Shown here one piece after another: positions 6,291 through 15,362 of a stretch of 33,699 nucleotides of DNA; within the stretch, counting starts at the first letter, position 1, and every line of letters starts with the position of its first letter. Under the pieces are notes generated by a model that was given only the letters and a program-made list of their open reading frames with translations, was not told where the DNA came from and ran no database searches. Source of the DNA: Gemmatimonadaceae bacterium (GTDB lineage: Bacteria; Gemmatimonadota; Gemmatimonadetes; Gemmatimonadales; Gemmatimonadaceae); NCBI GenBank assembly GCA_025453745.1, contig JALOPS010000005.1, forward strand, positions 1 through 33,699, written 5' to 3'. Both the position numbers and the translations under genes were made by a program.

Positions 6291-8945
6291 TCACTGCGCA
6301 GGTCGTCCACGCCCTCGCCGCACACGCACCGTCCGCTCCAGCTCATCTCGCGCCTGCAACACCTTCCGTCGCAGATCGATGGCCAGTCGCGGGTGCGCTG
6401 CGAGCCATCGATCCACCGTGGCCAACGCCTCCGCATCGCGCTGACCGCCCATCACCGCGCCCAGCCACGCGCCCAGAAAGAAGATCCGCCGGTTCTGCTG
6501 AATCCACGGCAACGAGTCGAGCGATGCCACGAGATACGCCCGCGTCAGCTCGCTCTGCTCTGCATCGTGAAACGCGCGCAATGCCGACGTCACCCACTGC
6601 TCGTTGAGCGTCGTGTCCGCGAACCACGCAGTGAACAGCGCCCGCTTGTGTGCGGCATCCGGGCGCGTGGCCGCCGCCACGTACGCGAGTCGCTTGCCTT
6701 CGCTCGTGGAGTCGCGTACCACTTCCGCCGCCAGCCGCTGCTCAGCGGTTGCCGCGCCGCGCGCGAGGAGCTGTGTGACGATCGCCCAGCGCGTGGGCGC
6801 CCGGAGCGGGAGTCCGCGCACGGTGGTGCTGTCGAGCCACGCATCCAATTGACGCATCGCCGAGGGCGTTCGCGCGAGGTCGATGACGGCGTCGAGCTGC
6901 ACCTTGCGCTGTCCGTAGCTGCGCGCGGAGTCCGCGGCCCCGGCGAGCAACACCGCCTCGGCGCCCGCGCGCACTGCGTCGTCCTCGTGTGGCAGGTACC
7001 GGTCGATCGCGGTCACGGTGCGCTGCACGAGCGTTCCGGTCAGTTCCTCGTCGGCCTCCTTGGGGATCGCGTGCAACGCCAGCGCGGCGTAGCGCGCCGG
7101 GTCGAGCGCGCCCTCACGGACCGCATCCCACAGCGTGCCCCACAGCATGGTGCGCGGAAAGAGCGCGGCGACCTCGGGCACATGATCGATCAGCCACGCC
7201 AGCGAGCGCGCATCGGGCAGCACGAGCGCGTACGCATGGTCCTCGTCGTTGGCATACACGTATGCCGGCGCGGGCAATCCGCGCGCCCCGACCACCTCGT
7301 GCGTGCGACCGCGAACAGTGACGTCGAAGACGGTGTCACGCCCGCCGGGATAGTGCAGCCGCACACGCGTGGCAATCGGTCAGGGTGCTGTCCCCGAGAG
7401 CGCCGGCTGCGCGGGGCGCTGTGAGAGCAGGAGCCGCGCGATCCGTCCATTGCGCAGCGCGAGCGACGTCTCGAGCACAGGCATGCCGGGGCGCAGCATC
7501 CACTGCGCACCCCACGCCGACAGGTCGCGACCCGCAGCCTGTCCGACCGCGGCGAGCAGATCACGCCACGTGGCGTTGCCGAACGCACGGGAGGCGAGCA
7601 ACGCGCGCACCCCGCGTTGAAACGCCGGCGCACCCACCACGAACTCGAGCTGTCGCAGCAGCGCAGGCGCCTTGTTGTACACGATCGGCCCGTAGTTGCT
7701 CTTGGCCTGATCGAGGTTGCCCAACTGCTGCCAGATGGGCGTGGTGCCCATGGTGAGGTCGGTGGCATAGGCGACGGGCTTGTTGCGCAGGTAGAAGGTG
7801 CGCCACGCATCACCGCCGGGCTCGAGGGCCGCCTGCATCTTCGCGGCCATGTACGTGGCGAATCCTTCCTTGAGCCAGAGGTCGTCGAACCAGCGCATGG
7901 TCACGTAGTCGCCGAACCACTGATGTGCGACCTCGTGATAGGTCGTCGCCTGCCGCCCCAGCAGCTGCGTGCGCGTGGGACGCTCGCGATAGATGAAGCT
8001 CTGCTCATTGTAGAACACGGCACCGGGATGCTCCATGCCGCCAAACGGAAAGGCCGGTGCGAGCAACGCATCGTACTTGCCGAACGGATACGGCACGCCG
8101 AACCAGTCGCCCAACCAGGCGAGTGCGCGGGCATTCATCACGAGCAGCGTGTCGACTTCGGCTTCCGCCGCGCGAGACTGCCGCACCCAGAGCGAGACCG
8201 GGATTGCGGGCTCACCCGGCCGGATGCTCGCGGTGCGCGTGGCGACCGCCCACGGCCCTGCCGCGAACGCCACGAGATACGTGCTCAGCGGCGGTGTTTC
8301 GACGAAGCGTACGATGCGACGCGCCGCCGAGCTGTCATCCGCGGCCACGGCCCCGTTGGCCAGCGCACGCCAGTCGGGCGGCACGGTGAGGGTCAGCGTG
8401 ACGCGTGCCTTGAGATCGGGCTGGTCGAAGCAGGGAAAGAGGAGATTGGCGTCGGACGGGACGAGCAGCGTGTACAGATACGTGCGCCCGTCAGACTGGT
8501 CGCGCGAGCGAATGATCGCGGCGCCCGACGCCGCAATGGGCGTGACGAAGCGGGCCTCCACCCGATTGCGGCCCGCACGCAGCGAGCGTGCCCGGAGTCG
8601 GATGTGATGACCGTTCCAGGTCGCTGAATCGCGCACATCGACGGCGGTCCCATTGACGTCGAGCGCGAGGAGTGCGCGGCCACGGAAGTCGAGCAGCACG
8701 TCGTGCGCGGTGGACGCGCGCCGCTCGAAGGTGATGACCACGCGCCCGGTTGCACTGTCGGAAGCAGTCACGTCGAGCGACAGGTCGTAGCGTACGTCGC
8801 GCAGATGACGGGCGCGCGCTGAGGCCAGCGCGGCCGAGACGCCGGGCCCCATCAGGCGATCAGTACCCTGCGCACCAAGCGTGGAGCATGCCAGCGCGCT
8901 CGCAAGGGCGAGCCGTGCGACACAGTGATGAAGCGAGCGGGTCAC
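6291..8945 (-). pseudogene. M1-family zinc aminopeptidase, exported, interrupted by an in-frame TGA
   Basis: M1 enzymes remove N-terminal residues from peptides using one zinc. From GTG 8945 a signal peptide (residues 1-26) is followed by the N-terminal beta domain. The substrate motif GGMEHP is at 302-307, and the zinc site is HEVAHQ (His337, Glu338, His341) with Glu360 in WLKEGFATY. At 7380-7382 a TGA interrupts the frame at codon 522. The same frame then continues for 362 codons with no other stop, through PIATRVRLHYPGG and a helical ERAP1_C-like region. Summed length (884 codons) matches full-length family members. A tryptophan usually stands where the TGA is (xWPI...), so TGG to TGA is the simplest event. 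If translated as read, a 521-residue protein containing the active site would still be made. The DoxX gene ends 9 bp upstream, implying one operon. GGMEHP replaces the classic GxMEN. Confidence 0.82.
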
Positions 8946-8954
8946 GCCGCCAAC

Positions 8955-9350
8955 TTACCCCCGACGGGAGTCGCCTGCACTCCACGCCACGGCGCACAGC
9001 ATGACGATGAGCACCACGCTGTACTCCATGCCGTTGCGTCCCGCCCCCACCACAAACCACCCTGCCTGGCCGTGTACGAGGGCAATACCCGCCAGCAACT
9101 CCGCGACGAAGAAGAGCGCCAGCGGCCGCACGAACCGCCCGACAGCCAAGAGCGGTCCGCCGATCAGCTCCGCGATGGTGAGCGCCCACGCGAGCGCTGA
9201 TCCCTGCGGGAAGCCCACACTGTCCAGGAAAGTGCCGAACGGTGCCACGCCTCCGCTGGTCACACGCGACAGGCCGTGAATGAGCATGGTGCCGGCAGCG
9301 GCGACCCGAATGGCGATGAGCGACTGCGCTTCCCGCGAGCGACCTGACAT
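8955..9350 (-). CDS. DoxX-family membrane protein
   Basis: This 131-residue integral membrane protein has about four hydrophobic helices. Family marks include RVAAAGTMLIHGLSRV near the start, the PFGTFLDSVGFP loop, then AWALTIAELIGGPLLAVGRFVRPLAL and GRNGMEYSVVLIVMLCAVAW. DoxX-like proteins are quinone- or redox-linked membrane proteins of largely unclear biochemical role. It lies 57 bp after the hydroxyacid dehydrogenase gene and 9 bp before the aminopeptidase gene on the same strand, so it is probably co-transcribed with them. The start is ATG and the stop TAA. No partner protein of the classical DoxDA type is present. Confidence 0.84.
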   Translation of the reverse strand: MSGRSREAQSLIAIRVAAAGTMLIHGLSRVTSGGVAPFGTFLDSVGFPQGSALAWALTIAELIGGPLLAVGRFVRPLALFFVAELLAGIALVHGQAGWFVVGAGRNGMEYSVVLIVMLCAVAWSAGDSRRG

Positions 9351-9407
9351 GTGGCGACCTCGTGACGCGTGAGCCTGCGTGATGCACCCGCGCCGCGACG
9401 ACGGCGA

Positions 9408-10361
9408 TCAGTACTGTCGATCGCGATCCACCGTCCAGCGCGGCGTGGCACCTGCTTCGATCGAGGTCAGACACTCGAGGAATCCCGCCACCGTACCCTC
9501 GACGGTCGTGAGTCCCGAGATATGTGGCGAGACGATCACCCGCGGGTCAGCCCACAGCGGCGAGGTCGCCGGCAGCGGCTCCACGGCGAAGACGTCGAGC
9601 GCCGCAGCGCGCAGCCACCCGGCGTCGAGTGCGTCGGGAATTGCCGCTTCGTCCACCACCGCGCCACGCCCGCCATTGATGAGCACCGCGCCCCGGCAGG
9701 CCGCGAGGACCTCGCGCGTGACGAGGCCGCGCGTGTCGTCGGTGAGCGGCAGCATGAGCAGCAGCCAGTCAGCGCGCGCGGCGACTTGCGTCAGTGCACT
9801 GACCGGGTGACGCTCGGCGAATACGGCCGCATCACCCGCGCCTGTGCGCGAGACGCCGATGACATGACAGCCGAGTGCGGCGAAGAGGCGCCCGCAGTGC
9901 CCGCCGACGTCACCGGTGCCGACGATGACGGCGGTGGTGCCGCGCAGCAGGTGTGGATCGCGCGGTGCCCAGCGACGCTCGAACTGCGCGGCATCGAACT
10001 CGCGCAACCGTTGCGCCACCGCAAGTGCGCGCGCGAGCGCCCACTCGGCGATCATCGGCCCGAATGACTCGCTCGAGCGCGTGAGCAGAATCGATCGATC
10101 GAGTTCGGTGGGGGAGAACCACGCGTCCACGCCAGCGCCGGTGCAGTGCACCCAGCGCACCGTGCCCATGGTGGGCACGGGTGGGCGCTTGAAGCCGATG
10201 TACGCATCGGCCCACGCGAGATCGTCGGCGGTGACGTCCTGATAGCGCGCGCCGCGGGTGTCGAGGTCGGGGCGCGCAGCGGTCAGCGCGGCACGCACCG
10301 CCTCGTGTTGGGTGGAACCGACGACGACGCGGCGGACAGGGAACAGGGCAGGCGATGCCAT
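9408..10361 (-). CDS. D-2-hydroxyacid dehydrogenase (NAD-dependent)
   Basis: This enzyme interconverts a 2-keto acid and a D-2-hydroxyacid with NAD(P)(H) in the cytoplasm. The nucleotide-binding glycine motif VGTGDVGGHCGR is at about residues 147-158. The catalytic triad is visible as Arg232 (NGGRGAVVDE), Glu261 (DVFAVEPLP) and His280 (VIVSPHISG). The 317-residue length fits the family, and the substrate is not evident. The stop of the VPS10-type gene (TAA, 10365-10367) lies 3 bp before ATG 10361; a GTG at 10364 is also possible. This near-overlap indicates co-transcription with the VPS10-type protein, though no functional link is obvious. The DoxX and M1 genes follow. Confidence 0.9.
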   Translation of the reverse strand: MASPALFPVRRVVVGSTQHEAVRAALTAARPDLDTRGARYQDVTADDLAWADAYIGFKRPPVPTMGTVRWVHCTGAGVDAWFSPTELDRSILLTRSSESFGPMIAEWALARALAVAQRLREFDAAQFERRWAPRDPHLLRGTTAVIVGTGDVGGHCGRLFAALGCHVIGVSRTGAGDAAVFAERHPVSALTQVAARADWLLLMLPLTDDTRGLVTREVLAACRGAVLINGGRGAVVDEAAIPDALDAGWLRAAALDVFAVEPLPATSPLWADPRVIVSPHISGLTTVEGTVAGFLECLTSIEAGATPRWTVDRDRQY

Positions 10362-10364
10362 CAC

Positions 10365-13300
10365 TTACATCGCCACCTTGGGTTTGTCCTTGAGCTCCTC
10401 GGTGCTCGGCACGAGCGGTTGCAGTCCGGCGGCCTTGAGGATGGCGTTGAGTCGCGGCAATGCCTCGTCGAGCGCCTTCCGGATGACGGTGAGCTGCACA
10501 TCGAGCTTGCCGCTCAGCATGGTGAACGCTTCGCGTGCCTGATCGGTGGGGCGGTAGTCACCGCTGGCGACGGTGCCTGAGAGCGAGGCGATCTGGTTGT
10601 TGAGGCGAATGGGATAGTTGAGCGGATCCTGCATGCTCTGATTCTGCACCTGGTAGATCTCGCGCTCACCGGCGGCGACCTTCTCGAGCATGGTGCTGGC
10701 GAGCTGCGTGAACTCCGTCGCTGCGGCGCCGGTGAGCCGCGGCGTGCGGTCGGCCACCTGGCCGCGCATGTTGCGCGCGGTGCGCACGGCGTTGTTGGCA
10801 TCGGTGGTGCGAGCGTTGATCTGTTGCAGCATCGCGAACTGCGCGATGAGGTCGGCATCGGTCGCATCGCTGCGCGGGTCGCGCACCAGGCGAATGGGGC
10901 GCGTCTGCGTCTGGTCGCCGACGGTGAGGCGCACCGCATAGCTCCCCGGCGGCGCGATGGGGCCGGTGACGCTCGCGGCCCACATGATCATGCCGTCGAA
11001 GCGCACCGCATCGGGATAGCGCAGGTTCCAGAAGAAGGTGTTGAGCCCCGCGCGATTGGGGACGCGCGCCGGGCGCGCGGGGCGCGAGAAGAGCTCTTCG
11101 ATGTCGACCGTTTGCAGGAGCGCCGCCGGGCTCGCGAAGCGCGCGGTGATCGTTCGGGTCGCCGAATCGCGAGACCAGCCCGCCGTTGTCACGAGCGAGT
11201 CGATGGCCTTGAGCTTGCGCTGCTCGAGCGCCACCGAGTCGGCGGCGGTCGCCGGGTCCTGCTCACTGGTGAACGCGGCGATGGGCGCGCCCTTCGCGTC
11301 GAGGAACTCCAGGCGCACGAGTTCGTTCGGTGCCTTGAGCCAGTACTGGATGGGCGCACCGCCCGGAGGGTTCGCACCAATGGTGTTGCCGCCGCCGGTG
11401 AACGCCGCGAGCTGCGCAAAGAAGCCGCCCCCCCAATCGGTGCGCGTGATGACGGGCGGCTCGAAGAGATGCGTGCGCGCCGTGACCGTGCGCGGGGAGA
11501 GCTGCCGCAGTGGCGTGAGGTTGTCGAGCACCCAGAACGACCGGCCATGCGTGGCGGCAATGAGATCGGCGTCCTTGATGCGCAAGTCGTGCACGGGCAC
11601 GAGCGGCAGATTGCGGCGGAGCGAGCGCCATTGCTGGCCCGCGTCGAACGACACGTACACGCCGCGCTCGGTGCCGGCGAAGAGCAGGCCGCGGCGCACC
11701 GGATCCTCGCGCACGACGCGGAGGAAGTGCGTGGGCGCGATGCCATCGACGATGAGCGACCAGGTGGCCCCGAAGTCGGTGGTCTTGTAGAGCAGCGGGC
11801 GCGGGTCACCCTGCTGGTAGCGGTTGGCTGCGACGTAGGCCGTGCCCGCGTCGTGTGGCGAGGGCTCGATGATCGAGACACGCGTGAAGTCGCCGATCGT
11901 CGGCGGGGTGACGTTCTTCCACGTGGCCCCGTTGTCGCGCGAGAGCCAGACGAGGCCATCGTCGGTACCCACCCACAGCACGCCACGCTGCACGGGCGAC
12001 TCGTCGAAGGCGAAGATGAGGGCGTAAGTCTCGACGCCCGTCTGATCCTTGGTGATCGGCCCGCCCGAGGCTTCCATCGTGCGCGGGTCGCGCCGCGCGA
12101 GTTCGGGGGAGATCGGCGTCCATCGCTCGCCTTCATTGGTCGAGCGGAAGAGACGCGATCCCGCGGCGTACAACACGCGTGCATCGTGCCGCGAAAAGAC
12201 GATCGGGAAGGTCCACTGGAAGCGCACGGGGATGTCTTTCGATGACCACCCCATGGGATTGACCGGATACACCGTCACGTCGCGCGTGAAGCCGGTGCGC
12301 AGATCCTTGCGGGTGAGCAGTCCGCCATAGCTGCCGGCGAAGACGATGCCCGGCTTGGTGGGGTGCGGCGTGACGTAGCCCGACTCACCGCCCCCCGCGT
12401 CCTTCCAGTCGGAAAGATTCACGCGCCCTTCGCCGCGGCTCGGGCCGCAGAGCGTGGAGTTGTCCTGCTGCGCGCCGCAGATGAGGTACGGGTAGTCGTT
12501 GCTCGTGTCGACGTGGTAGAACTGCGCGGTGGGAAACTCCTGGTCGGTCCAGCTTCGCCCGCCGTTCGTGCTCACTGTCGCACCGCCATCGTTGGCTTCG
12601 ACCATGCGCTGTGGGTTGTCCGGTGCGATCCACAGGTCGTGATTGTCCGGATGCGGCACGTTGATGGGCTCGCGAAACGTCACGCCCCCATCACGCGAGC
12701 GATAGAAGCCCACGTTGAGTGCGTAGACGACGTTGGTGTCCTTGGGGTCGGCCACCAGGTTGGAGTAGTACCACGCGCGCTGGCGCAGCTTGCGGTCGCG
12801 GTTGATGTACGTCCATGTCGCGCCGGCATCGTCGCTGCGATACACCCCGCCCGAGTCGTGCTCGATGATGGCCCACACGCGGCTCGGTTTGGCCGGCGAG
12901 ATGGTGAGGCCGATCTTCCCCGTCACACCGCGCGGCAGCCCTGCAGCCGAACGCGAGAGTGAGGTCCACGTCGCCCCGCCGTCGGTGGATTTCCAGATGC
13001 TGCTGCCGGGGCCGCCCGACGACATCGCCCACGACGTGCGATACGCCTGCCACGTGGCGGCGTAGAGGATGTCGGGGTTCGAGGGATCGAGCTGCACGTC
13101 GATCGCCCCTGTGGAGTCGTCGACGAAGAGCACCTTGGTGAACGTCTGTCCGCCATCGGTGGTCTTGTAGACGCCTCGCGTGCTCGACGCGGCAAATGGA
13201 TTGCCGAAGACGGCGAGCCACGCCGTGCTGCTGTTGGTGGGATGCACGCGGATCGCGGCGATGTGCTCGTCGCGGAAGCCGAGCATCGTCCAGCGCTTGC

Positions 13301-13751
13301 CGCCGTCGGTGGTCTTCCAGAGGCCGTCGCCCGGCGCGGTGTTGCCGCGGATGTCGGTCTCGCCGCCACCGACCCAGACGATGTCCGCATTCTGCGGGTC
13401 GACGGTGATCGCACCGATGGTGCCGCCGAAGAAGCCATCACTCGCGGCGCTCCAGTTCTGCCCGCCGTCGATGCTCTTGAAGACGCCGCCGCCGGTAGTG
13501 CCCATCCAGTACTCGTTGGGGCGCTGCACCGAGCCCGCGACCGCAACGGAACGGCCGCCGCGAGCGGGGCCGATCTCGCGCCAGGCAAGCGCGGAGAAGA
13601 CGGTGGAGTCGAAGGTGAGCGGTTCGAGTGGTGTCGCGGCGGTCGCGCGCGGCGCGGGCGATGCGGGGTGGCGGGCGCGCTGCCCGTTCGACGTGGTGGC
13701 GGTGGCGCACGACACGCCGACCGTCGCGAGGGCCAGCAGAAGAGCGCGCAT
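10365..13751 (-). CDS. VPS10/sortilin-type Asp-box beta-propeller protein, exported (glycosyl-hydrolase-like)
   Basis: This 1128-residue protein begins with a signal sequence (MRALLLALATVGVSCATATTS); cysteine 15 gives only a weak lipobox. The mature part opens with FSALAWREIGPARGGRSVAVAG. It then shows many Asp-box repeats (S/T-x-D-x-G-x-x-W), for example SIDGGQNW, TTDGGKRW, STDGGATW, STNGGRSW and STNEGERW. These build one or two large propellers over about residues 50-800. A CGAQQDNSTLCGPS segment supplies a likely disulfide. The C-terminal 300 residues carry a beta-sandwich-like stretch (NTFFWNLRYPDAVRFDG) and a helical tail. Such proteins are often annotated as glycosyl hydrolases, but I see no proven catalytic residues. 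It heads the minus-strand run VPS10-type, dehydrogenase, DoxX, M1. A paralogue lies at 19525-22821. Confidence 0.85.
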   Translation of the reverse strand: MRALLLALATVGVSCATATTSNGQRARHPASPAPRATAATPLEPLTFDSTVFSALAWREIGPARGGRSVAVAGSVQRPNEYWMGTTGGGVFKSIDGGQNWSAASDGFFGGTIGAITVDPQNADIVWVGGGETDIRGNTAPGDGLWKTTDGGKRWTMLGFRDEHIAAIRVHPTNSSTAWLAVFGNPFAASSTRGVYKTTDGGQTFTKVLFVDDSTGAIDVQLDPSNPDILYAATWQAYRTSWAMSSGGPGSSIWKSTDGGATWTSLSRSAAGLPRGVTGKIGLTISPAKPSRVWAIIEHDSGGVYRSDDAGATWTYINRDRKLRQRAWYYSNLVADPKDTNVVYALNVGFYRSRDGGVTFREPINVPHPDNHDLWIAPDNPQRMVEANDGGATVSTNGGRSWTDQEFPTAQFYHVDTSNDYPYLICGAQQDNSTLCGPSRGEGRVNLSDWKDAGGGESGYVTPHPTKPGIVFAGSYGGLLTRKDLRTGFTRDVTVYPVNPMGWSSKDIPVRFQWTFPIVFSRHDARVLYAAGSRLFRSTNEGERWTPISPELARRDPRTMEASGGPITKDQTGVETYALIFAFDESPVQRGVLWVGTDDGLVWLSRDNGATWKNVTPPTIGDFTRVSIIEPSPHDAGTAYVAANRYQQGDPRPLLYKTTDFGATWSLIVDGIAPTHFLRVVREDPVRRGLLFAGTERGVYVSFDAGQQWRSLRRNLPLVPVHDLRIKDADLIAATHGRSFWVLDNLTPLRQLSPRTVTARTHLFEPPVITRTDWGGGFFAQLAAFTGGGNTIGANPPGGAPIQYWLKAPNELVRLEFLDAKGAPIAAFTSEQDPATAADSVALEQRKLKAIDSLVTTAGWSRDSATRTITARFASPAALLQTVDIEELFSRPARPARVPNRAGLNTFFWNLRYPDAVRFDGMIMWAASVTGPIAPPGSYAVRLTVGDQTQTRPIRLVRDPRSDATDADLIAQFAMLQQINARTTDANNAVRTARNMRGQVADRTPRLTGAAATEFTQLASTMLEKVAAGEREIYQVQNQSMQDPLNYPIRLNNQIASLSGTVASGDYRPTDQAREAFTMLSGKLDVQLTVIRKALDEALPRLNAILKAAGLQPLVPSTEELKDKPKVAM

Positions 13752-13903
13752 GGGCGCAGACGATTGGCGAAGCACGTGGCCTCGGTGAGGAAGGGCGGGA
13801 ACGCAGGCGGGACCGGTGCGCGACCGGCGTCGGAAGTACGAGAGTCCGCAGCAGAACCGCAAGGCGGGGCACCCGTTCCGGCCGGCCTGGGCCGCATGCG
13901 CGA

Positions 13904-13931
13904 CGGGGCGGCGCCTGACGGCACCGCCCCG
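13904..13931 (-). terminator. Strong 12-bp hairpin after the S8 protease gene, likely terminator
   Basis: The arms CGGGGCGG and CCGCCCCG plus inner pairs form a 12-bp stem with a 4-nt loop. It lies 29 bp beyond the stop of the minus-strand S8 protease. One inner pair is a G-U wobble only in the minus-strand transcript (it would be C-A in the plus-strand RNA). This supports selection for folding of the minus-strand RNA. No T-tract follows. Confidence 0.5.
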
Positions 13932-13960
13932 CACTCCGCACGCCGGTGGTCGACGGTCGC

Positions 13961-15169
13961 TCAGTAGTTGCTGAAGAGCAACCGATTGGGTGAGCGGCGT
14001 CCGGCGCTGGTGACGACGTTCGTGGTGCTGTTGCCGACGATCGCCGTGCGCACGGTCGAGGGGGACGCCGAGGGGTTCCCCTGCAGATAGAGCGCGGCCA
14101 CGCCGGCGACGTGCGGCGACGCCATCGACGTGCCACTGATCGTGACCGCCGCCGTGGTGCTCGTGTACCACGCGGACGTGATGCTCGACCCCGGGGCGAA
14201 GAGGTCGAGGCACGAACCGAAGTTGGAGAATGACGACCGCGCGTCAGTGCTGGTGGTCGAGCCGACGGTGATCGCCGATGCCGCACGGGCGGGGGAGTAG
14301 TTGCACGCGTTCGCGTTGCTGTTGCCGGCTGCGACCACGAAGGAGACGCCAGCCGCGATCGCGTTGTTCACGGCGTTGTCGAGCGTGGTGGAGGCACCGC
14401 CGCCGAGCGACATGTTGGCCACCGCTGGCTTCACGTGGTTGGCGCGCACCCAATCGACGCCGGCGATCACGCCCGACGTGGTCCCCGAGCCCGCACAGTT
14501 GAGCACGCGCACGGCGACGAGCGTGGTGCCCTTGGCGATTCCCCACTGTGTGCCGCCCACGGTGCCCGCGACATGGGTGCCGTGCCCGTCGCAGTCGTTG
14601 CCATTGCGCCCATCGTTGATGGCATCGAAGCCGGGCACCGCGCGCCCGCCGAAGTCCACATGATCGTAGCGGATGCCGGTGTCGAGGATATACGACCGCA
14701 CGCCGGCACCGGTCGCGCCGTAGGTGTAGGTCGACGAGAGCGGGAGCGCGCGCTGGTCGGTCCGATCGAGCCCCCACGTCGCATTCGTCTGCGTGGCGCT
14801 CTTGGTCATCTCCTGATCCTGCTCGACATACTCGACGGCGGGGTCGGCGGCCAACATCGCCTCGGCGCGTGCATCGCTCGTGCGGACCGCGAAGCCGCGC
14901 AGCGCCGAGCCGTACTGGTGGAGGATCTCGCCGTTGACGGCAGCGGCAAGGCGCTGCGACACGGCGCGCGGCTCGCGCGCATCCTCGCGGAAGACCACAA
15001 TGTATTGTCCGGGGATCGGCCGACCCGTTGGCTGGTCGAGTTCGTTGCCGAACTCCGCGAGCGTCGGCACGGCCGACGGATCAACGGACGAGGCAGGGGC
15101 GGTCGTATCCTGACATGCCGCGACGAGCGTTGCGGCGGCCAGGAGCGGGAGCGGTCCACGTGCGCGCAT
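13961..15169 (-). CDS. S8-family (subtilase, proteinase K-like) serine protease, lipoprotein
   Basis: This 402-residue secreted protease has the lipobox TLVAAC (Cys19), so it is probably lipid-anchored. An inhibitor I9-type propeptide follows (about residues 55-118, GQYIVVFREDAREPRAVSQRL to AVEYVEQDQEM). The catalytic domain carries Asp163 (YILDTGIRYDHVDF), His196 (DGHGTHVAGT) and Ser348 (SGTSMASPHVAG). Asn283 is in the oxyanion region (AAGNSNANAC). These spacings match the proteinase K subfamily. A GGAGAG ribosome binding site precedes ATG 15169. It is divergent from the class V aminotransferase, with 193 bp between the two starts. A related protease with extra PKD-like domains is encoded at 16872-18860. 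Confidence 0.93.
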   Translation of the reverse strand: MRARGPLPLLAAATLVAACQDTTAPASSVDPSAVPTLAEFGNELDQPTGRPIPGQYIVVFREDAREPRAVSQRLAAAVNGEILHQYGSALRGFAVRTSDARAEAMLAADPAVEYVEQDQEMTKSATQTNATWGLDRTDQRALPLSSTYTYGATGAGVRSYILDTGIRYDHVDFGGRAVPGFDAINDGRNGNDCDGHGTHVAGTVGGTQWGIAKGTTLVAVRVLNCAGSGTTSGVIAGVDWVRANHVKPAVANMSLGGGASTTLDNAVNNAIAAGVSFVVAAGNSNANACNYSPARAASAITVGSTTSTDARSSFSNFGSCLDLFAPGSSITSAWYTSTTAAVTISGTSMASPHVAGVAALYLQGNPSASPSTVRTAIVGNSTTNVVTSAGRRSPNRLLFSNY

Positions 15170-15266
15170 ACGGGTGACTCTCCGGACGGAAGGGTGGATT
15201 CGCAGAACGGCCCGGCAGGCTGTGTACGGGGCGCACAGGCAGCAAGTAGGCGCGCGGTCCGAGGCG

Positions 15267-15313
15267 TTGGTACTGTGTGCTGTGTCGCAGTAGGATGGTG
15301 TGGTCGCACACCA
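15267..15313 (+). promoter_or_regulatory. Candidate sigma-70-type promoter with adjoining inverted repeat
   Basis: TTGGTA (15267-15272) and TAGGAT (15291-15296), spaced 18 bp apart, resemble -35 and -10 boxes for the aminotransferase gene. Directly after the -10 box, TGGTGTG and CACACCA form a perfect 7-bp inverted repeat with a 4-bp centre (15296-15313). Its position over the likely transcription start would suit an operator or a leader hairpin. Promoter rules for this organism are not known, so this is a suggestion. Confidence 0.33.
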
Positions 15314-15362
15314 GTGGTGCTCACGGCGTGAAGTGCGTGGCGTTTGCGCCACAGGAGAGCGA

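Noticed and set aside
7380-7382. Selenocysteine at the in-frame TGA of the M1 gene
   Set aside because: I see no clear SECIS-like hairpin right after the TGA, no cysteine is expected at this position in the family, and tryptophan fits better.
10824-12245. 473-codon open frame antisense to the first VPS10-type gene
   Set aside because: The opposite strand encodes clear Asp-box repeats; the antisense peptide shows no family features.
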